Source: Cyanobacteria bacterium UBA5018 (lineage in GTDB: Bacteria > Cyanobacteriota > Cyanobacteriia > PCC-6307 > Cyanobiaceae). From it: a DNA stretch of 5,994 nt. How positions within the stretch are numbered: position 1 is the stretch's first letter; each line of letters opens with the position of its first letter. The stretch is taken from the NCBI GenBank assembly GCA_002396505.1, contig DGYA01000068.1, positions 306 through 6,299 on the forward strand, written 5' to 3'. A program made the position numbers and the translations under genes. The notes under the pieces were generated by a model, which saw only the letters and a program-made list of their open reading frames with translations, ran no database searches and had not been told where the DNA came from. This document shows positions 1 through 5,994 of the stretch, one piece after another.

Positions 1-1
1 C

Positions 2-2227
<2,226 letters not shown>

Positions 2228-2281
2228 GGCCTGGCAACTCAGTCGGGCCTGGCAACCCAGTCGGGCCTGGCAACTCAATCG
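2228..2281 (+). repeat. 18-bp tandem repeat (three units) directly after the clpB stop codon
   Basis: Units 2228-2245, 2246-2263 and 2264-2281 are near-identical copies of ggcctggcaactcagtcg, with one difference each in units 2 and 3. In the clpB frame they read GLATQS three times, and both differences are synonymous in that frame. The last six clpB codons including the stop (2210-2227) match the unit at 12 of 18 positions, with TAG aligned to TCG. A degenerate further unit (2282-2299) ends in an in-frame TGA. The array probably arose by duplication of the gene's 3' end or by truncation of a longer tail. No RNA gene or clear promoter was seen in the rest of the spacer up to 2358. Confidence 0.9.
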
Positions 2282-2358
2282 GCTCTGCTAGGGCAGTGAG
2301 GCGGCGGGGTAGGTTGTTCGTTTGCCGAGTCGCGCGGACGCCCCGTGCGCCAGCGCTC

Positions 2359-2742
2359 GTGGATTCTTCCTCCCCACTCCCCCCACGTCAGACCAAGGAT
2401 CTGCCCGCCATAGATCTGCCTGCCACAGATCTGCCGATTACGGATCCCCCCGCCACAGATCAGCTAGCCCCTGATCCAAACTCGTCAAGGTCAGCGGTCG
2501 GCACCCAGCCGATCGACGAGGCCAGCGATCTCCAGCTCGCCGCTCCTGGCTCCAGGATCGAGACCGAGCCCCAGGGGTTTGCCGCCGCCTCCCTGGCCGA
2601 GTTGCGCAAGGTGGTCTGGCCCAGTCGCCAGCAACTGTTCAGCGAGTCGGTGGCGGTGATTTTGATGGTGGGGTTGTCGGCAGCGGCGATCGCGGCTGTC
2701 GATCGCTTCTACGGCTGGGCTTCCACCCAGGTGTTCCGCTGA
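2359..2742 (+). CDS. secE: Preprotein translocase subunit SecE with long N-terminal extension
   Basis: SecE clamps the SecY channel in the plasma (and, in cyanobacteria, thylakoid) membrane. The core is the last 55 residues (73-127 from this start): an amphipathic cytosolic helix with LAELRKVVWPSRQQLFSES, then one membrane span of about residues 98-114 (VAVILMVGLSAAAIAAV), ending DRFYGWASTQVFR. This single-span form is normal for cyanobacteria. The N-terminal 72 residues are Pro/Asp/Ser-rich low complexity including a pentapeptide repeat, making the protein longer than the roughly 75-90 residues I expect for the family. No ATG, GTG or TTG occurs in frame between 2362 and the core, so this extension must be translated unless an unusual start is used. 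GTG 2359 is preferred; GTG 2296 would add 21 Arg-rich residues. Neither has a good ribosome-binding site. nusG follows after 8-23 bp, so the two are probably co-transcribed. Confidence 0.93.
   Translation: MDSSSPLPPRQTKDLPAIDLPATDLPITDPPATDQLAPDPNSSRSAVGTQPIDEASDLQLAAPGSRIETEPQGFAAASLAELRKVVWPSRQQLFSESVAVILMVGLSAAAIAAVDRFYGWASTQVFR
2398..2472 (+). repeat. Degenerate 15-bp tandem repeat in the secE 5' coding region
   Basis: Five 15-bp units starting at 2398, 2413, 2428, 2443 and 2458 each begin with GAT and encode DLPAI, DLPAT, DLPIT, DPPAT and DQLAP, followed by DP. The first two units share gatctgcc and differ at few positions; the last is strongly diverged. The repeat forms part of the predicted disordered, acidic, proline-rich cytosolic tail of SecE. 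Confidence 0.88.
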
Positions 2743-2765
2743 GTTTTTCCTTGCCCGCGCCCCCA

Positions 2766-3449
2766 GTGTCCGAGCCATCTGTGTCTGAGTCCCTTGCCGC
2801 TAGCCCTCTCGACACCGACGAAGCCCTCGCTTTAGATCCAGCCCAGGCTGTGCTTGAGGCCCCTGTGGCCGAGCAGGCCCGGGCCCAGGTGCCCCGCTGG
2901 TACGCGGTGCAGGTGGCCTCCAGCTGCGAAAAGAAGGTGAAGGCCACCCTTGAGCAGCGAGCCGTCACCCTGGGGGTGCATAACCGCATCTTCGAGATCG
3001 AAATCCCCCAGACCCCCGGGGTCAAGCTGAAGAAAGACGGCAGTCGCCAGTCGATCGAGGAGAAGGTTTTTCCTGGCTACGTGCTGGTGCGCATGGTCCT
3101 TGATGAGGACACGATGATGGCCGTGCGCAGCACCCCGAACGTGATCAATTTCGTGGGTCAGGAGGATCGCCGCGCCACCGCCAAAGCCCGGGGCCACATC
3201 AAGCCCCGCCCCCTGAGCCGCCAGGAGGTGGATCGCATCTTCAAGCGAGCCGCCGAGAAAAAGCCAGTGGTCAAGGTGGATCTCAGCGAGGGCGACCAAA
3301 TCCTGGTCACGGCGGGTCCGTTCAAGGACTTCCAGGGCGAGGTGATCGAGGTGTCCGGCGACCGCAACAAGCTCAAGGCCCTACTCTCGATCTTCGGCCG
3401 GGAAACCCCGGTGGAATTGGAGTTCTCTCAAATCAGCAAGCAGAGCTGA
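2766..3449 (+). CDS. nusG: Transcription termination/antitermination factor NusG
   Basis: NusG binds the RNA polymerase clamp through its NGN domain and contacts Rho or ribosomal protein S10 through its KOW domain. Cyanobacteria generally lack Rho, so roles in pausing, elongation and transcription-translation coupling are more likely here (known biology, not visible in sequence). From GTG 2766 the protein has 227 residues. The NGN domain begins at RWYAVQVASSCEKKV (W45) and includes VFPGYVLVRM (about 101-110) and the STPNVINFVG stretch. The KOW domain spans about 175-224 (EGDQILVTAGPFKDFQGEVIEV). The first 43 residues are a low-complexity acidic extension. The start is uncertain: TTG 2751, GTG 2766 and GTG 2781 are all in frame, none with a Shine-Dalgarno, and the two GTGs head a weak 15-bp duplication (VSEPS/VSES). 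Confidence 0.96.
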   Translation: MSEPSVSESLAASPLDTDEALALDPAQAVLEAPVAEQARAQVPRWYAVQVASSCEKKVKATLEQRAVTLGVHNRIFEIEIPQTPGVKLKKDGSRQSIEEKVFPGYVLVRMVLDEDTMMAVRSTPNVINFVGQEDRRATAKARGHIKPRPLSRQEVDRIFKRAAEKKPVVKVDLSEGDQILVTAGPFKDFQGEVIEVSGDRNKLKALLSIFGRETPVELEFSQISKQS

Positions 3450-3468
3450 GGCCCCGGCCCCAGCCCAG

Positions 3469-3495
3469 CGGCCGTCTCCCTGTGGAGGGCGGCCG
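3469..3495 (+). other. GC-rich hairpin in the nusG-rplK spacer
   Basis: CGGCCG (3469-3474) pairs with CGGCCG (3490-3495), and CTCC (3476-3479) with GGAG (3484-3487), closing a CTGT loop with a small 1x2 internal loop. It begins 20 bp after the nusG stop. No T-run follows, so it is not a standard intrinsic terminator. It could be a processing site or part of the rplK leader. Confidence 0.5.
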
Positions 3496-3504
3496 TGCAT
3501 TCAC

Positions 3505-3524
3505 CGCCGCTGTCACCAGCGGCG
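3505..3524 (+). other. Perfect 8-bp hairpin upstream of rplK
   Basis: CGCCGCTG (3505-3512) and CAGCGGCG (3517-3524) are exact reverse complements around the tetraloop TCAC. The stem ends 27 bp before the rplK ATG and sits 9 bp after the preceding hairpin. In E. coli, L1 represses the L11-L1 mRNA by binding its leader. This pair of hairpins is in the right place for such a site, but I did not match the L1-binding motif, so the role is speculative. Confidence 0.55.
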
Positions 3525-3551
3525 ATCCGCAGCGTTCCCGACGCATAGACA

Positions 3552-3977
3552 ATGGCCAAGAAAGTCGTTGCCGTAATCAAGCTGGCGCTAAATGCCGGCA
3601 AAGCCAACCCGGCGCCACCGGTGGGCCCTGCCCTCGGTCAGCACGGCGTCAATATCATGGCGTTCTGCAAGGAGTACAACGCTCGCACGCAGGACAAGGC
3701 TGGCTATGTGATTCCTGTGGAGATTTCGGTCTTTGAAGACCGCAGTTTCACCTTTATCACCAAGACCCCTCCCGCTTCCGTGCTGATCTCCAAGGCAGCC
3801 GGCATCGAGCGGGGCGCCGCCACCTCAGCCAAGGGCAGTGTCGGAGCCATCTCCACCGCCCAGCTGGAGGAGATCGCCAAGACCAAGCTCCCCGACCTCA
3901 ACTGCACCAGCGTTGAATCGGCCATGCGCATCATTGCTGGCACCGCCCGCAATATGGGCGTAGCCATCAACGACTGA
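3552..3977 (+). CDS. rplK: 50S ribosomal protein L11
   Basis: L11 sits at the base of the stalk on the 23S rRNA GTPase-associated centre, where it acts with L10/L12 in factor binding and, in bacteria that have RelA-type enzymes, in the stringent response. The 141-residue length is normal. The N-terminal domain carries the conserved NPAPPVGPALGQHGVNIM (19-36), the linker is at Pro73-Pro74 (KTPPAS), and the C-terminal rRNA-binding domain ends in AMRIIAGTARNMGV. ATG 3552 gives the canonical MAKKVVAVIKL start; no Shine-Dalgarno is visible. It lies 102 bp after nusG and 80 bp before rplA, and the genes are probably one transcription unit. A 12-bp duplication overlaps the stop codon. Confidence 0.98.
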   Translation: MAKKVVAVIKLALNAGKANPAPPVGPALGQHGVNIMAFCKEYNARTQDKAGYVIPVEISVFEDRSFTFITKTPPASVLISKAAGIERGAATSAKGSVGAISTAQLEEIAKTKLPDLNCTSVESAMRIIAGTARNMGVAIND

Positions 3978-3994
3978 TTCACCGACTGATTCAC
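3971..3994 (+). repeat. Perfect 12-bp duplication across the rplK stop codon
   Basis: The 12-mer cgactgattcac occurs at 3971-3982 and again at 3983-3994. Because the period is a multiple of three, the stop codon is copied in frame, giving TGA at 3975-3977 and a second TGA at 3987-3989. It may be a chance replication-slippage duplication, and it would act as a backup stop. Confidence 0.9.
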
Positions 3995-4057
3995 CTCCCG
4001 TCCTTTATTCAACAAATCGGGGGAGACCTTCATCGGTCGCCAGCACCCCATCCAGCC

Positions 4058-4765
4058 ATGCCAAAAGTTTCCAAGCGCTACGCCTCTGTCGCCGCCGCGG
4101 TGGAAGAGCGCACCTACGCACCCCTTGAAGCCCTGGAGTTGGTGAAGGCCAACGCCACCGCCAAGTTCGACGAGACGATCGAGGCCCACGTGCGGCTAGG
4201 CATCGATCCCAAGTACACCGATCAACAACTGCGCACCACGGTGGCCCTGCCCAACGGCACCGGCCAGACGATTCGCATCGCCGTGATCACCAGCGGCGAA
4301 AAAGTAGCCGCGGCTAAGGCCGCCGGTGCCGATCAAGCCGGCGATGACGATCTCGTGGATGAAATCGCTGCGGGTCAGATGAATTTCGACCTGCTGATCG
4401 CCACCCCAGACATGATGCCCAAGGTGGCAAAGCTGGGTCGGGTGCTCGGTCCCCGGGGTCTGATGCCCAACCCCAAGGCAGGCACGGTCACCAATGACCT
4501 CAGCTCCGCCATCGCTGAGTTCAAGGCCGGCAAGCTGGAATTCCGCGCCGACAGAACCGGCATCGTGCACGTGCGCTTTGGCAAGGCCAGCTTCGATGTG
4601 GCCAAGCTGCTCGAAAACCTCAAGGCGCTGCAGGAGACCATCGACCGCAACAAGCCCAGTGGTGCCAAGGGTCGTTATTGGCGCACCCTCTACGTGACCT
4701 CCACCATGGGCCCCTCGGTGCCGGTCGACTTCACCGCCCTGCAAGACCTCAAGCAAGACGCCTGA
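4058..4765 (+). CDS. rplA: 50S ribosomal protein L1
   Basis: L1 forms the mobile L1 stalk of the 50S subunit, which helps move deacylated tRNA out of the E site; in many bacteria it also represses its own mRNA. The 235 residues match the usual length. The family signature KLGRVLGPRGLMPNPKAGTVT lies at about 125-145, and the C-terminal domain-I segment includes GAKGRYWRTLYVTSTMGPSV (202-221). ATG 4058 begins MPKVSKRY. No Shine-Dalgarno is placed correctly; a G-rich run at 4019-4026 is over 30 bp upstream. The 80-bp spacer from rplK contains a weak possible stem (CTCCC 3995-3999 with GGGAG 4021-4025). Confidence 0.98.
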   Translation: MPKVSKRYASVAAAVEERTYAPLEALELVKANATAKFDETIEAHVRLGIDPKYTDQQLRTTVALPNGTGQTIRIAVITSGEKVAAAKAAGADQAGDDDLVDEIAAGQMNFDLLIATPDMMPKVAKLGRVLGPRGLMPNPKAGTVTNDLSSAIAEFKAGKLEFRADRTGIVHVRFGKASFDVAKLLENLKALQETIDRNKPSGAKGRYWRTLYVTSTMGPSVPVDFTALQDLKQDA

Positions 4766-4774
4766 GCTCGATCA

Positions 4775-4829
4775 GCCGGGCCTTGGTGGTGCCAGAAACC
4801 GGCCAGGCTTGACACCACCAAGGCCCGGC
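4775..4829 (+). other. Perfect 17-bp inverted repeat between rplA and rplJ
   Basis: The arm gccgggccttggtggtg (4775-4791) is exactly complementary to 4813-4829, with a 21-nt loop (4792-4812). It starts 9 bp after the rplA stop. The RNA hairpin would be very stable, but no T-run follows within about 8 bp on either strand, so a classical intrinsic terminator is not well supported. A partial terminator, a double-strand-specific RNase processing site or a 3'-end stabiliser for the rplK-rplA mRNA are alternatives. A consensus-like TTGACA (4809-4814) straddles the loop and right arm. Confidence 0.8.
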
Positions 4830-4840
4830 AGCTCGTGGTT

Positions 4841-4846
4841 TAAAAT
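4841..4846 (+). promoter_or_regulatory. Candidate -10 element of an rplJ promoter
   Basis: TAAAAT at 4841-4846 lies in the only AT-rich stretch of the region (tttaaaataaaaaa). A start 6-7 bp downstream would fall at about 4853, exactly where a small hairpin and the L10 leader begin. No good -35 sits 16-18 bp upstream; TTGACA at 4809-4814 is 26 bp away, too far for normal use. The rplJ-rplL genes could therefore have their own transcript, but this is a weak inference. Confidence 0.35.
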
Positions 4847-4852
4847 AAAAAA

Positions 4853-4990
4853 CTGGCGAAAGCCAGAAGGGCACGCGCCCTACCCCAGACAGCAGGTGGC
4901 GTCAGCCATAAATCCTGCCGAGGTGAACGCGACAGGTTTAGTTCCAGTCGGTGCCCTAGGGATTGCCGATCGGATGCGGAACGTGCAGCG
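4853..4990 (+). ncRNA. Ribosomal protein L10 leader RNA (autoregulatory)
   Basis: This mRNA leader is bound by the L10(L12)4 complex to repress rplJ-rplL. The diagnostic part is 4885-4925: ccagacagcaggtgg at 4885-4899, then aaatcctgccgaggtg at 4910-4925, which I recognise from L10 leaders of B. subtilis and relatives (Rfam L10_leader). GCAGG (4892-4896) pairs with CCTGC (4914-4918), topped by TGGC/GCCA (4897-4900 and 4905-4908) around GTCA, with the conserved unpaired TAAAT on the 3' side. ACC (4882-4884) can pair with GGT (4922-4924), leaving a GA-rich internal loop consistent with the known kink-turn. Upstream are two small hairpins, CTGGC-GAAA-GCCAG (4853-4866, GNRA loop) and AGGGC-ACGC-GCCCT (4868-4881). 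Downstream, GTTCC (4941-4945) can pair with GGAAC (4978-4982). Outer limits are approximate; the rest of the spacer to 5074 shows no gene or clear terminator. Confidence 0.88.
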
Positions 4991-5074
4991 GCCTCGAGCT
5001 TGGTTCCCTTGTGGATTCACCAGGCGTCCAGGGCTGCGTACCCGGCTTGTTCCCCCGATCCGTTCCAAATTCCC

Positions 5075-5608
5075 ATGGGCCGCACGCTGGAGAACAAGCA
5101 ACAGATCGTCGAAGAGCTCAAGTCGCTCCTAGGCGAGGCCGAAATGGCGCTAGTCCTTGATTTCAAGGGCCTGTCTGTCAAGGAATTGTTTGATCTGCGG
5201 ACCCGTCTGCAGGGCAGCAACGGCGTATGCAAGGTGACCAAAAACACCTTGATGCGCCGTGCCATTGACGGCAACAGCGCCTGGACTGAACTCGATCCCC
5301 TACTCAAGGGCACCAACGCCTTCATCCTGGTAAAGGGCGATGTCGGTGGTGCGGTGAAGGCCGTTCAAGCCTTCCAAAAAGACACCAAGAAATCGGAAAC
5401 CAAAGGCGGCCTGTTTGAAGGCAAGCTGCTCTCGGAAGCCGATATCAAGGCGATCGGGGATCTGCCCTCCAAGGAGGTGCTCCTAGCTCAGATCGCCGGT
5501 GCGATCAATGCTGTAGCCACCAAATTGGCCGTGGGTATCAACGAGGTTCCGTCCGGTCTTGCTCGGGCGCTCAAGCAGCACGCCGATGGCGAGGGTTCGG
5601 CCAGCTGA
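5075..5608 (+). CDS. rplJ: 50S ribosomal protein L10
   Basis: L10 anchors L12 dimers to the 50S subunit, forming the stalk that recruits translation GTPases, and with L12 represses its own leader. From ATG 5075 it has 177 residues and begins MGRTLENKQQIVEELKSLL, as in other cyanobacteria. The N-terminal rRNA-binding domain includes LDFKGLSVKELFDLRTRLQ and VTKNTLMRRAI; the C-terminal helix that carries L12 dimers is about LLAQIAGAINAVATKLAVGINEVPSGLARALKQ. The frame stays open upstream to 5000, but those 25 residues have no family match and overlap the structured leader, so the ATG is chosen. No Shine-Dalgarno is seen. rplL follows after 76 bp. Confidence 0.97.
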   Translation: MGRTLENKQQIVEELKSLLGEAEMALVLDFKGLSVKELFDLRTRLQGSNGVCKVTKNTLMRRAIDGNSAWTELDPLLKGTNAFILVKGDVGGAVKAVQAFQKDTKKSETKGGLFEGKLLSEADIKAIGDLPSKEVLLAQIAGAINAVATKLAVGINEVPSGLARALKQHADGEGSAS

Positions 5609-5684
5609 GGCCCATCCCTTGCTCTGCGCTGCCGAGCTCAACCGATCGACTGTCCACAAACAGATCTGTTGCTGATTCCCAACC

Positions 5685-5994
5685 ATGTCTGCTACAACCG
5701 ACCAAATTCTCGAACAGCTGAAAACCCTTTCCCTGCTGGAAGCTTCCGAGCTTGTCAAGCAGATTGAAGAGGCTTTCGGTGTGTCTGCCGCCGCCTCCGC
5801 TGGCGTGGTGATGGCAGCAGCTCCGGCCGCTGCCGAACCCGAAGAAGTTCAGACCGAATTCGACGTGATCCTTGATGGATTCGAAGATTCGGCCAAGATC
5901 AAGGTGCTGAAGGCGGTGCGCGAAGCCACCGGTCTGGGCCTCGGCGAAGCCAAAGCCCTGGTGGAAGCGGCTCCCAAGCCCGTCAAGGAAGGCA
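5685..5994 (+). CDS. rplL: 50S ribosomal protein L7/L12, 3' end cut by window
   Basis: L12 is the multicopy stalk protein that contacts EF-Tu, EF-G and other translation GTPases. The 103 visible residues start MSATTDQILEQLKTLSLLEASELVKQIEEAFGV (N-terminal dimerisation and L10-binding domain, 1-33), then an Ala-rich flexible hinge (about 35-52), then the globular C-terminal domain with EFDVILDGF and KIKVLKAVREATGLGLGEAKALVEAAPKPVKEG (71-103). About 25-30 residues are missing beyond the window. The frame has no stop before the edge. The 76-bp spacer from rplJ has no Shine-Dalgarno and no T-run terminator; it holds only a 12-bp palindrome, AACAGATCTGTT (5659-5670). It is probably translated from the same mRNA as rplJ, with L12 made in excess by more efficient initiation. 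Confidence 0.97.
   Translation, partial: MSATTDQILEQLKTLSLLEASELVKQIEEAFGVSAAASAGVVMAAAPAAAEPEEVQTEFDVILDGFEDSAKIKVLKAVREATGLGLGEAKALVEAAPKPVKEG

Noticed and set aside
2228..2358. Possible tRNA-Trp gene upstream of secE, as in many bacteria
   Set aside because: No cloverleaf arms, T-loop or anticodon stem could be found in the spacer.
2686..2693. HIP1 palindrome GCGATCGC in secE
   Set aside because: Only one copy was noticed in 6 kb, in an alanine-rich coding stretch, so it is not evidence of a HIP1-rich genome.
2832..3299. 155-residue minus-strand frame opposite nusG
   Set aside because: It is a shadow of the NusG NGN and KOW coding sequence, with no family match.
4196..4756. 186-residue open frame on the minus strand opposite rplA
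   Set aside because: It lies entirely within conserved L1 coding sequence, has no recognisable domain, and is expected from high-GC codon bias.
4809..4846. TTGACA plus TAAAAT as a standard sigma-70 promoter
   Set aside because: Spacing is 26 bp rather than about 17, so the pair cannot be a normal promoter; only the -10 is kept, at low confidence.
5000..5074. Upstream in-frame extension of rplJ
   Set aside because: The added residues match nothing in L10 and overlap the leader; ATG 5075 gives the conserved MGRTLENK start.
5659..5670. Palindrome AACAGATCTGTT before rplL as a terminator or operator
   Set aside because: It is short, AT-rich in its arms and has no T-run; it could be chance.

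Overview
The window is a ribosomal-protein and transcription-factor neighbourhood from a high-GC cyanobacterium, most likely of the Synechococcus/Cyanobium picocyanobacterial type. This rests on the gene order clpB - secE - nusG - rplK - rplA - rplJ - rplL, the cyanobacterial look of the SecE and L10 proteins, GC-rich codon use, and start codons without clear Shine-Dalgarno sequences. The genus is an inference from recognition of sequences, not from a search. All seven genes are on the + strand. Two are cut by the window edges: clpB lacks its 5' end and rplL its 3' end.

Positions 2-2227 hold most of a ClpB-type AAA+ disaggregase: two ATPase domains and a full-length middle domain. Its second ATPase domain carries a repetitive insertion (1739-1834), and an 18-bp tandem repeat follows its stop codon. 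Positions 2359-3449 hold secE, the small translocon subunit, and nusG, the transcription elongation factor. Both have unusual low-complexity N-terminal extensions. Positions 3552-4765 hold rplK (L11) and rplA (L1), and 5075-5994 hold rplJ (L10) and rplL (L7/L12). Together these encode the GTPase-associated stalk and the L1 stalk of the 50S subunit.

The 309-nt spacer 4766-5074 is the only long gap. It contains a perfect 17-bp inverted repeat, an AT-rich -10-like element, two small hairpins, and a clear match to the ribosomal protein L10 leader RNA, through which L10/L12 represses its own operon. The nusG-rplK spacer has two consecutive GC-rich hairpins.

The genes themselves are conserved housekeeping genes and I see no new biological system. 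What stands out is a cluster of short tandem repeats with periods that are multiples of three (24, 18, 15 and 12 bp). They lie inside or at the ends of clpB, secE and rplK and apparently change protein termini and loops. The structured RNA before rplJ is the main regulatory feature.
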